Source: Candidatus Zixiibacteriota bacterium (GTDB lineage Bacteria; Zixibacteria; MSB-5A5; RBG-16-43-9). From it: a DNA stretch of 8,523 nucleotides. The notes below the pieces were generated by a model, which searched no databases, was not told the DNA's origin, and saw only the letters and a list, made by a program, of their open reading frames with translations. Within the stretch, counting starts at the first letter, position 1, and each line of letters opens with the position of its first letter. Location: positions 1-8,523 of the forward strand of contig JAOUFL010000096.1 in assembly GCA_029858245.1 (NCBI GenBank), read 5' to 3'. A program made the position numbers and the translations under genes. This document shows, in pieces, positions 1 through 5,916 of the stretch.

Positions 1-437
1 ATGGTTTAGATTACCAGAAAGCCTTTTTTAGCTTTCCCTTATATTATCTGGAGTATGAGGATGCCCGGGGTCTTATAGTCTCGCTGATGAGAGATTTCGG
101 AGAGCCCCTGGGTGTAGAGGAGGCACCCGTGGCGACTTTACCCGAGAGGTTCACCTTAAAGCAGAACTATCCCAATCCGTTTAATCCCTCCACCACCATA
201 CAGTATAGAGTCAGGGGTTTGGAGTTTGGAGGGTTTCTGCACACCACCCTGTCTGTTTATAATATCCTGGGGCAGAAGGTAAGGACTTTAGTAGATGAGG
301 AGCGGCTGCCCGGAGAGTATAAGGTTATCTGGGATGGGAGGGACGAGAGAGGGAACGAGGTGTCAAGCGGTATATATTTCTACCAGTTGAAGACCAAAGA
401 TCATACCGAGACTAAGAAGATGGTATTGCTGAAATAA
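1..437 (+). CDS. 3' end of secreted/surface protein with T9SS-type (FlgD-like) C-terminal sorting domain
   Basis: The reading frame is open from the left edge (first full codon at 3) to TAA at 435-437, so the ATG at 87 is probably internal and the gene begins outside the window. The visible 144 residues start with a piece containing 'FPLYYLEYEDARGLI' and 'DFGEP', which looks like the end of a larger folded domain. A linker follows, then the sorting-domain signature 'LKQNYPNPFNPSTTIQY', the beta-strand core 'LSVYNILGQKVRTLV', 'WDGRDERGNEVSSGIYFY' and the terminal 'KKMVLLK'. This ~85-residue module is known at the C-termini of proteins exported by the type IX system and of surface proteins in Bacteroidetes-allied candidate phyla. 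It directs export or anchoring and is not itself catalytic. The function of the main body cannot be told from what is visible. A terminator hairpin follows the stop by about 10 bp. Confidence 0.88.
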   Translation, partial: GLDYQKAFFSFPLYYLEYEDARGLIVSLMRDFGEPLGVEEAPVATLPERFTLKQNYPNPFNPSTTIQYRVRGLEFGGFLHTTLSVYNILGQKVRTLVDEERLPGEYKVIWDGRDERGNEVSSGIYFYQLKTKDHTETKKMVLLK

Positions 438-446
438 GTTTATAAT

Positions 447-484
447 ATGTAGAGGTACGACATGCCGTACTCCTATATTTTTTG
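447..484 (+). terminator. Rho-independent terminator after the sorting-domain gene
   Basis: An imperfect 13-bp stem pairs 447-459 with 466-478 around a 6-base loop (460-465). The top is GGTACG against CGTAC plus a wobble; there is one A/C mismatch and two G-U pairs. A run of T at 478-483 follows at once. It sits 9 bp past the stop of the upstream gene, where a terminator is expected. Confidence 0.7.
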
Positions 485-522
485 TTTATTAGATAAATTT
501 TAAAAATACCTTGAATTATTTT

Positions 523-552
523 AAAGCTGGAGTTAAATTACTCCAGCTTTTT
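523..552 (+). terminator. Perfect 10-bp hairpin with T tract, directly before the ferredoxin start
   Basis: AAAGCTGGAG (523-532) and CTCCAGCTTT (541-550) are exact inverted repeats around an 8-base loop (ttaaatta), whose outermost pair can also form. T continues to 552. It has the form of an intrinsic terminator, but ends only 8 bases before the ferredoxin ATG. It may be a second terminator for the upstream gene, or a regulatory hairpin in the ferredoxin leader. A weak promoter-like pair, TTGAAT (511-516) and TAAATT (534-539) with 17 bp between, overlaps it; transcription starting near 546 would avoid the complete hairpin. Confidence 0.6.
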
Positions 553-560
553 CAAAAGAT

Positions 561-743
561 ATGGAACAGCTAAGGTTAAAAAGAGAATTATGCGGAGAAT
601 GCGGCGGGTGTGTAGCAGTCTGTGATTACGAAGTGCTGGAATTAGCAAATAACGGGCTAGGGATTAAGGATAATCTTTGTGTCAAGTGTAACGATTGCGT
701 TATCTTCTGCCCCTCGGGAGCACTGGAAATAGCTGATGAGTAA
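561..743 (+). CDS. Small 2[4Fe-4S] ferredoxin, partner of the downstream reductase
   Basis: A 60-residue protein made almost entirely of a bacterial-type di-cluster ferredoxin fold. Two CxxCxxCxxxC motifs are visible: Cys 11, 14, 17, 21 and Cys 40, 43, 46, 50, enough for two [4Fe-4S] clusters. The second is followed by the usual Pro (CP). In the first, the Pro after the fourth Cys is Asp, a small departure from the classic form. The gene overlaps the next one by 8 bp, so the two are almost certainly co-translated. In archaea such as Methanosarcina, a ferredoxin next to geranylgeranyl reductase supplies electrons to it, and I infer the same role here. No clear Shine-Dalgarno sequence precedes the ATG, and a strong hairpin ends 8 bases upstream. 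Cytoplasmic. Family assignment is firm; the partner is inferred from position. Confidence 0.9.
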   Translation: MEQLRLKRELCGECGGCVAVCDYEVLELANNGLGIKDNLCVKCNDCVIFCPSGALEIADE

Positions 744-1917
744 CAGGTATGATTGCATAGTGATAGGGGCAGGACCTGCAGGATCGATGGCTTCTTTGAT
801 ATTAGCTAAAGAAAGGCATAAGGTTCTTCTTATAGAGAAGCATAAAGAGGTGGGAAAACCGTTATGCTGTGCAGAAGCTATTAGCTCAAAGGGCTTATCT
901 ATTTGCGGAGAAGTCGATCCAGACTGGGTCAGTGCTGAGATTCATAAGGTCCTTCTGGTTAGCCCTTCCGGGAATGAGGTGAGAGTATCCTACCCAGCTG
1001 CAGGATTGGTTCTTAATCGCAAAATATTTGATAGGGGGTTGGCTTTAAAAGCCAGGAGTCTGGGAGCAGAATTAAAAGTCAAAACACAGGCTGTGGGTTT
1101 GATAAAAGACAATAAAGGAAAAACATGCGGGATCAAAGTTAAAGAGAATGGAAAGGATTTGGAATATCAAGCTAAAGTCATAATCGCAGCAGATGGTATC
1201 GAGTCGTTAGTGAGAAGGTGGGCTGGTATTAATAATTCTCTCAGTTTGGATGAGATCGGGTCTGCCTATCAATATCTCCTGGAGGTTGAGGATATAGAGG
1301 AGGGGTGTGTTGAATTTCATCTCAGTACAAAGATGGCTCCAGGTGGATATGCCTGGGTATTTCCCAAGGGAAAAGGTATGGCTAATGTGGGCTTGACTGC
1401 AACTCCGGTTTTTACCCATGATTTAAAATCAAAGGAGTTGCTGGACTTTTTTGTTATGAAGAGGTTTAAAAAATTTGCAATTCGGGAGTGGATGACCGGA
1501 GGAATACCTGCTTATACCCGAAAAAGTAAGCTGGTGAAAGAAAACCTCCTTTTTGTAGGAGATGCAGCCAGAGTGGTTGATTCCCTTTCAGGTGCAGGAA
1601 TTACCAATGCTTTACTTTCCGGGAAAATCGCCGGTAAAGTAACCTCAGAATTCCTCAGAGATGGTAACGTTTCTCAGGAGTATTTAAAACGGTATAAGGA
1701 GGAGTTTCTTAAAATCAAGGGTAGAGAACTCAGGTTTTACTCCTTTTGCCGGAAGATATACCTTAGAATGACAGATGATGACTTCGATCAGGTAATAGAA
1801 TTTTTAAAACTGTATTTAAACACAAAAAAGCTCGAGGAGCTTACTCCTCTGGAGATTTTGAAGACTGTCCTGAGATCAAATCCTAAGCTTTTACTGTTGA
1901 TTCGGCACCTGGTTTAG
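736..1917 (+). CDS. Geranylgeranyl reductase family FAD-dependent oxidoreductase
   Basis: 393 residues, a normal length for the family. The N-terminal Rossmann motif GAGPAG (11-16) with Glu34 at the end of the second strand binds FAD. 'KPLCCAEAIS' (41-50) corresponds to the Cys-containing loop of archaeal-type reductases. 'AADGIES' (Asp153) is the mid-protein DG motif. 'PGGYAWVFPKG' (202-212) is the hallmark substrate-side motif. 'GDAARVVDSLSGAGI' (275-289) is the second FAD motif. Members reduce isoprenoid double bonds in chlorophyll phytyl chains, archaeal lipids, menaquinone side chains or polyprenols. Sequence alone does not decide which. The overlapping ferredoxin argues for a ferredoxin-driven, archaeal-like mode. 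The ATG lies inside the end of the ferredoxin gene, with GGA 8 bases upstream. The last 35 bp overlap rpsT on the other strand. Confidence 0.88.
   Translation: MSNRYDCIVIGAGPAGSMASLILAKERHKVLLIEKHKEVGKPLCCAEAISSKGLSICGEVDPDWVSAEIHKVLLVSPSGNEVRVSYPAAGLVLNRKIFDRGLALKARSLGAELKVKTQAVGLIKDNKGKTCGIKVKENGKDLEYQAKVIIAADGIESLVRRWAGINNSLSLDEIGSAYQYLLEVEDIEEGCVEFHLSTKMAPGGYAWVFPKGKGMANVGLTATPVFTHDLKSKELLDFFVMKRFKKFAIREWMTGGIPAYTRKSKLVKENLLFVGDAARVVDSLSGAGITNALLSGKIAGKVTSEFLRDGNVSQEYLKRYKEEFLKIKGRELRFYSFCRKIYLRMTDDDFDQVIEFLKLYLNTKKLEELTPLEILKTVLRSNPKLLLLIRHLV
1824..1849 (-). terminator. Probable rpsT intrinsic terminator inside the reductase gene
   Basis: Read on the minus strand, GAGGAG-TAAG-CTCCTC (1849 down to 1834) forms a perfect 6-bp stem. 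An alternative overlapping stem, AAGCTC-CTC-GAGCTT (1842 down to 1828), abuts the T run at 1829-1824. Either fold gives a G+C-rich hairpin followed by six T, 34-59 bases beyond the rpsT stop. The same bases encode residues of the reductase C-terminus on the plus strand. Confidence 0.55.
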
Positions 1918-2155
1918 AGGTTTTGTTTAAAAGTTTTGCAAGCCTGGATTTGATACGAGAGGCTCTATTTTTATGGATGATCTTTTTTCGGGAGGCTTTA
2001 TCTAGATGGGAGTACATTTTCTTAAGATTCTCGGGAACAGGATTGGTTTCTACATTCTTGATCAGCGTTTTTGAATGAGTCTTTATCTCCCGATTATGCA
2101 TTCTTGCTTTTAAACTGGTTTTCAGTCTTTTTTTAACGTCTTTATGAATTGCCAA
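1883..2155 (-). CDS. rpsT: 30S ribosomal protein S20
   Basis: 90 residues, extremely basic and helical, the usual size of bS20. The N-terminus 'MAIHKDVKKRLKTSLKAR' and the C-terminal block 'KKIIHKNRASRIKSRLAKLL' match the family closely. S20 is a primary binder of 16S rRNA in the small subunit. The start is TTG (2155-2153): no other start codon gives the conserved N-terminus, and a strong AAGGAGG site precedes it. E. coli rpsT also starts with UUG and is under translational feedback control, so the rare start may be conserved for the same reason here. A near-consensus promoter lies just upstream. The stop falls inside the convergent reductase gene (35-bp tail-to-tail overlap), and a terminator-like hairpin lies further inside it. 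Confidence 0.95.
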   Translation of the reverse strand: MAIHKDVKKRLKTSLKARMHNREIKTHSKTLIKNVETNPVPENLKKMYSHLDKASRKKIIHKNRASRIKSRLAKLLNKTSKPGAESTVKA

Positions 2156-2159
2156 AATT

Positions 2160-2166
2160 CCTCCTT
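2160..2166 (-). promoter_or_regulatory. Ribosome binding site of rpsT
   Basis: AAGGAGG on the minus strand is followed by AATT and then the TTG start. It is a near-perfect anti-16S match with a short 4-base spacer. This strong site supports TTG as the real start and would compensate for the weak codon. Confidence 0.85.
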
Positions 2167-2183
2167 GTTATTTTCGAGAGGTT

Positions 2184-2211
2184 AATATAAAGAAAAATAT
2201 TCTTTTGTCAA
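2184..2211 (-). promoter_or_regulatory. Sigma70-type promoter of rpsT
   Basis: On the minus strand the -35 box is TTGACA (2211-2206, full consensus) and the -10 box is TATATT (2189-2184, 5 of 6), with 16 bp between. Transcription should start near 2177, giving a leader of about 20 bases. The -35 shares bases with the -35 of the murJ promoter on the other strand. Confidence 0.8.
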
Positions 2212-2233
2212 TTTAAAAAAAGATAATTATTAT
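2205..2233 (+). promoter_or_regulatory. Sigma70-type promoter of murJ-comEC
   Basis: The -35 box is TTGTCA (2205-2210, 5 of 6) and the -10 box is TATTAT (2228-2233, 5 of 6), with the ideal 17-bp spacer. Transcription should begin near 2240, leaving a murJ leader of about 40 bases. It overlaps the rpsT -35 on the opposite strand. Confidence 0.72.
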
Positions 2234-2280
2234 GAATGTTTGAGATGGAATAAGATGATGGTGAATACAGGTAAAAGAGG

Positions 2281-3852
2281 ATGAAAGTTAAGGAAGAAAA
2301 AGATAGTATTGCTAAATCTACAGGGCTGGTTAGTTCCGCTACACTCTTATCCAGGGTATTCGGGCTTATAAGAGAACAGGTATTTGCCTATCTATTTGGT
2401 GCGGGATTGGCAACGGATGCTTTTGTGGCTGCTTTCCGTATTCCCAATCTTCTGAGGGACCTTCTGGCAGAAGGAGCACTTTCCAGTGCTTTTATCCCGG
2501 TTTTCACAGAAAAGCTTACTCTTCAAGGTAAGGAAGAGGCTTTTCGTTTGACTAATCTGATAATTAATCTTCTGCTTATCCTCTTATGTGTGATCATAGT
2601 GCTGGGTATAATATTTTCTCCTGCCATAGTTAATTTGATTGCTCCCGGTTTTAATAAAGTTGAAGGCAAAATCGAACTGACCACCCTCTTGACCAGGATT
2701 ATGTTCCCTTTTCTGGCTCTGGTGTCATTGGCAGCTATTTGCATGGGGACTTTAAATTCCTTCAGGAGATTCGGTGCACCTGCTCTGGCGCCCGCCTTAT
2801 TTAACCTGGGAATGATTTTGGCTGGATTTTTCATCTCCCCTTTTCTTGATCCACCCATTACAGGGATGGCTATAGGCGTAATATTGGGTGGCATAGGCCA
2901 GTTAGCCATACAGCTTCCCTTCCTTTTCAGACTGGGATATAAGTACAAACCGATTCTAAACTGGAACGACCCCGGCGTGAGGAAAATTCTTTTACTTCTG
3001 TCACCTGCGATTTTGGGATTGGCTTCCACCCAGGTGAATATCTTTATTAATACCCTGATTGCTTCCCTTTTACCTCAGGGGAGCGTATCTTATTTGAACT
3101 ACAGTTTCAGGTTGATGCACTTTCCCTTAGGGGTTTTCGGAGTCGCAGTAGCCACGGTAACCTTTCCAGTTCTGGCAGAAAAAGCAGCACATAAAAACTA
3201 TGGTGAAATTATCTCCACCTGCAGTTCCTCGATGAAATTGATATTTTTCTTCACCTTACCATCAGCAATCTTTTTAGCAGTTGGATCAAAACAGATAATC
3301 TCTCTATTATTCCAGCATGGAAGATTTGGTTATATGGATACCATAGCAACTGCTCAGGCATTGAATTTTTATGCTATCGGTCTTTTTGCCTATGCCTCGG
3401 TCAGGGTATTAGCACCGGTTTTCTATACCATAGGTAATGCTAAAATTCCGGTAATCAGCAGCACCATTTCAGTTGGAGTAAATATTATCTTAAACCTAAT
3501 TCTAATGCATCCGCTAAGCTATAGGGGGCTGGCACTGGCTACCTCCTTTTCAGCCATTCTTAACATGTCGATCCTGTTATCATTACTTCATAAAAAAGTA
3601 GGTAAATTTGATAAAATGGATTTGGGCAGGTCTTTTTTGAAAATACTAATTGCGTCGGCGATGATGGGTATGGTTATTCAGGTTTTCCTTTTCTTATTTC
3701 CACTTGATTTAGAGTTCGATAGCCTGGGTCAAAAAATCTTACTTGTGGGTGTGATGTTAATTATTTCCCTTTTCAGCTATATCCTGTTTGCCAGTTTACT
3801 GGGGATTAAAGAGGTAAATCGAATACTGGGGATCTTTAAATATAAGGGGTAA
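2281..3852 (+). CDS. murJ: Lipid II flippase MurJ (MVF family)
   Basis: 523 residues, the usual MurJ length, with about 14 hydrophobic membrane segments. It moves lipid II across the inner membrane for peptidoglycan synthesis. The N-terminal block 'LLSRVFGLIREQVFAYLFG', then 'ATDAFVAAFRIPNLLRDLLA', is diagnostic. Residues essential in the E. coli protein have counterparts here: Arg25 (R18), Arg31 (R24), Asp46 (D39), Arg59 (R52) and Arg277 (R270, in 'NYSFRLMHFPLGVFG'). The ATG at 2281 gives the typical short cytoplasmic tail before helix 1. An AGAGG touches the ATG with no spacer, so initiation may depend on the nearer ACAGG or on coupling to a tiny upstream frame. It is first in an apparent operon with comEC, 5 bp downstream, and has its own promoter. 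Confidence 0.95.
   Translation: MKVKEEKDSIAKSTGLVSSATLLSRVFGLIREQVFAYLFGAGLATDAFVAAFRIPNLLRDLLAEGALSSAFIPVFTEKLTLQGKEEAFRLTNLIINLLLILLCVIIVLGIIFSPAIVNLIAPGFNKVEGKIELTTLLTRIMFPFLALVSLAAICMGTLNSFRRFGAPALAPALFNLGMILAGFFISPFLDPPITGMAIGVILGGIGQLAIQLPFLFRLGYKYKPILNWNDPGVRKILLLLSPAILGLASTQVNIFINTLIASLLPQGSVSYLNYSFRLMHFPLGVFGVAVATVTFPVLAEKAAHKNYGEIISTCSSSMKLIFFFTLPSAIFLAVGSKQIISLLFQHGRFGYMDTIATAQALNFYAIGLFAYASVRVLAPVFYTIGNAKIPVISSTISVGVNIILNLILMHPLSYRGLALATSFSAILNMSILLSLLHKKVGKFDKMDLGRSFLKILIASAMMGMVIQVFLFLFPLDLEFDSLGQKILLVGVMLIISLFSYILFASLLGIKEVNRILGIFKYKG
3844..3849 (+). promoter_or_regulatory. Ribosome binding site of comEC
   Basis: AAGGGG ends 8 bases before the TTG at 3858 and overlaps the last codons of murJ. 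This spacing is what selects TTG as the start, because the frame has no nearby ATG. Confidence 0.65.
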
Positions 3853-3857
3853 AGAGG

Positions 3858-5381
3858 TTGAAACGCAGGCCTGCGGTATTAGCATTATTAGCTTATGTGG
3901 CTGGAATACTTCTAGGAAATTATCTTAACCTTTCCACCTTCGTCTTGCTTTTTTTCATACTGGGCATACTGTTTCTATTGTTTTTTTCTATCCATGAAAA
4001 AAATTACAGATTTATTTTTATAATTATTCTTCTAACATTAACTGGATTCTGGAGATATGAATTAAAATCCAGAGATTTTCCCATAAATCATATTTCCCAT
4101 TTCACCGGGCTTAATGATAGGGTAGGGTTGATAGGGACAATATCCAGAGATCCGGACATAAGGGAGGATAAAACCTTTTTGGAAGTGAATTCGCGAGAGC
4201 TGTGTGTCAATCAAAAGAAGATTAAAACCACCGGTAAAATCATTCTCAAGATTAAAAATCAAGCTAACAGATTTAACTTTGGAGATTTGATTCTTGTAGA
4301 CAGCTATCTCTATTCCCCTTTGCCCCCAAAGAATCCAGGAGCTTTTGACTATAAAAAGTATCTCTATTCCAAAGAGATTTTTGGTTGTATGAATATCAAA
4401 AGCGATTCTGAGGTTAAAGTTCTGGATAAGGGGGAAGGTAATTTTTTAATCTTAAGGATAATTCACCCCTTGAGACATTATATATTAAGCTCTTTTGGAA
4501 GGAACTTGAGTAATCCTCATCAGTCCATTCTCAGCGGTTTCGTTCTGGGGGAGAGGAGGGGTATCCCCGGAGAAATCTACAAGCTCTTTACTAATACAGG
4601 CACCCTTCACCTGTTAGCTATTTCCGGCTCAAACGTAGCTTTAGTGGTTCTTCTATTTACAGGGTTATTCAGAATAATAAGAGTACCTTTTAAAATTTCT
4701 TTGATTCTGGTTTTTCCTCTTATTTTGATTTTCTCAAACGTTACCGGAAATCAGCCCTCGGTAGTCAGAGCATCTATTATGACTTCTTTTTTTCTTTTCT
4801 CACTTTTGATTGAAAGAGAAAGGGACCTGCTTAATATCTGGGCTTTGGCTGCCCTATTGATCCTGTTAATCTACCCTATTTCTCTTTTTGACGTCGGATT
4901 TCAACTTTCTTTTGCGGCTACACTTGGTTTGATAGTTTGTATTCCAGCATTAGAAAATATTTTCCTTAACAGAATTCGTAATCGCTTATTAAGATATTAT
5001 ATCGTTTTACCTTTTTTTGTCTCTCTTTCTGCCCAGCTTTTCACCTATCCGATTATCGCCTATTATTTTAACACCATTCCCCTATATTCACTTTTAGCTA
5101 ATCTTTTAATTGTTCCACTCACCGGGCTGGTGGTAATGGTAGGAATGATTTCGCTTCTTACAGGAGTGCTAAGTTTTAATCTCTTCCTTTTATTTGTCTC
5201 TTTTAACTGGGTATGCCTGGAATTGATAATTAGAATATTATCCTTTTTTTCATCACTACCCTATGCGGTTATGAAAACCCCCTCACCTTCTTATCTTTTT
5301 ATCTTAGCTTATTATAGTTTTCTTTTTGCTTTTATTTACCAGAAAAATCTCAAAAAATTGAAAAAAGCGGTTTTTATTTAA
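3858..5381 (+). CDS. comEC: ComEC/Rec2 DNA-uptake channel, core without the C-terminal nuclease-like domain
   Basis: 507 residues starting at TTG. ComEC forms the inner-membrane channel for single-stranded DNA in natural transformation. Order: two or three N-terminal membrane helices; a soluble OB-fold-like DUF4131 region (about 75-200, with 'NPGAFDYKKYL' from 159); then the polytopic Competence domain with 'LHLLAISGSNVALV' (His251), 'GNQPSVVRASIM' (297-308) and 'DVGFQLSFAATLGLI' (345-359). Full-length family members, about 750 residues, continue into a metallo-beta-lactamase-like domain. Here a TAA at 5379 interrupts what looks like the last helix. In-frame domain remains are visible beyond it (5382-5915). 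The protein made is therefore a truncated ComEC. Some bacteria carry working ComEC proteins without this domain, so activity is possible but unproven. It sits 5 bp after murJ, likely in the same transcript. Confidence 0.9.
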   Translation: MKRRPAVLALLAYVAGILLGNYLNLSTFVLLFFILGILFLLFFSIHEKNYRFIFIIILLTLTGFWRYELKSRDFPINHISHFTGLNDRVGLIGTISRDPDIREDKTFLEVNSRELCVNQKKIKTTGKIILKIKNQANRFNFGDLILVDSYLYSPLPPKNPGAFDYKKYLYSKEIFGCMNIKSDSEVKVLDKGEGNFLILRIIHPLRHYILSSFGRNLSNPHQSILSGFVLGERRGIPGEIYKLFTNTGTLHLLAISGSNVALVVLLFTGLFRIIRVPFKISLILVFPLILIFSNVTGNQPSVVRASIMTSFFLFSLLIERERDLLNIWALAALLILLIYPISLFDVGFQLSFAATLGLIVCIPALENIFLNRIRNRLLRYYIVLPFFVSLSAQLFTYPIIAYYFNTIPLYSLLANLLIVPLTGLVVMVGMISLLTGVLSFNLFLLFVSFNWVCLELIIRILSFFSSLPYAVMKTPSPSYLFILAYYSFLFAFIYQKNLKKLKKAVFI

Positions 5382-5915
5382 GGTTTTTTATCCAGACTAA
5401 TTTTTCTAACAGGAGTTTTTAATAGTAAGTCCCCTGATTTAAAGATCACATATCTTTCCACATCAGGAGAAGCAGTTTTAGCAGAAATATCATCGGGTCA
5501 AAAGGTAATGATCAATCTAGTACAAAAACCACCCGAGAAATATCTTAAATAATAAAGCTCAAATAATGGCTTCAATGAGGCTTAATCTAACTGGTCAAGG
5601 GTTAAGGTTTTCTCGGGTTATCCCGATAAAAATTTTTAGAGGGACACTGGTGAAACTGAACCTGTTTTGATGTTAAGCTATGGGGAGTTCAGGTTCTTCT
5701 GGCTAATAACTTTTTAGCGTATAAACTGGCTAATGAATAACAATCTAACTTAGAGTATTTATCATGTCAGGTAATGACAAAATTAAACTATCAGGTATAA
5801 AGCAAAATGGGATTTTCCAGACTTCTAAAGTGGTGTATTGGCTATAAGAATTACCAATAAAAGATTTGAATTAAGCACTGTTATAAATAATAAAAAATGG
5901 ATATTTAATATTTAA
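5382..5915 (+). pseudogene. comEC: Decayed C-terminal metallo-beta-lactamase domain of comEC
   Basis: No intact gene lies between 5382 and 5916, but the comEC frame continues recognisably. After the TAA, 'GFLSRLIFLTGVF' completes the last membrane helix. Then 'ITYLSTSGEAVLAEISSG' (5445-5498) aligns with the 'LDVGQGDAxLIExPSG' opening of the domain. 'TGETEPVLMLSYGEFRFF' (5646-5699) fits the 'NNNSLVLxLxYGxxxFLLTGD' segment. 'SGVLAIRITNKRFEL' (5829-5873) fits the closing 'TDxDGAIxIxTDGKR' strand pair. All three are in the comEC frame, separated by stops at 5550, 5553, 5583, 5637, 5715, 5751, 5772, 5775, 5784 and 5826. The THxHxDH metal-binding segment is missing and the stretch is roughly 80-90 codons short, so a deletion is likely. 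The resemblance is by eye; the first two blocks are the most convincing. Confidence 0.68.
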
Positions 5916-5916
5916 T

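Noticed and set aside
1207..1419. Minus-strand open frame inside the reductase gene
   Set aside because: Antisense to conserved motifs of the reductase with no independent support. The same applies to the minus-strand frames at 4062-4262, 6327-6509, 6493-6687, 7127-7375 and 7781-7987.
1941..1970. AGCCT / AGGCT hairpin as a terminator of the reductase gene
   Set aside because: A five-base stem with a 14-base loop and an interrupted T run, inside rpsT; too weak.
2523..3029. Open frame of 168 codons on the minus strand inside murJ
   Set aside because: It is antisense to strongly conserved murJ coding sequence, resembles no family, and has no ribosome site; it is a shadow of murJ.
5613..5637. 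Hairpin TCGGG-TTAT-CCCGA as a terminator of murJ-comEC
   Set aside because: The stem is only 5 bp and the T run starts 6 bases after it. It may slow transcription, but it is too weak to call and lies in the decayed domain.
5566..5670. Short frame of 34 codons in another phase within the comEC remnant
   Set aside because: No ribosome site and no recognisable product, and the comEC-phase reading gives better matches over the same bases.
5658..5696. Inverted repeat GAACCTG / CAGGTTC as an operator or mobile-element end
   Set aside because: Only 7 bp with a 25-base loop and nothing else supporting a binding site; probably chance.
5379..5915. Stop-codon readthrough or an altered genetic code rescuing full-length ComEC
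   Set aside because: Several TAA, TAG and TGA codons would all have to be read through, the metal-binding segment is absent, and other genes in the window end normally at TAA and TAG.
5838..5916. Promoter directly upstream of the DUF4388 gene
   Set aside because: The region is A+T-rich and gives many partial -10 matches, but no -35/-10 pair with acceptable spacing stood out.
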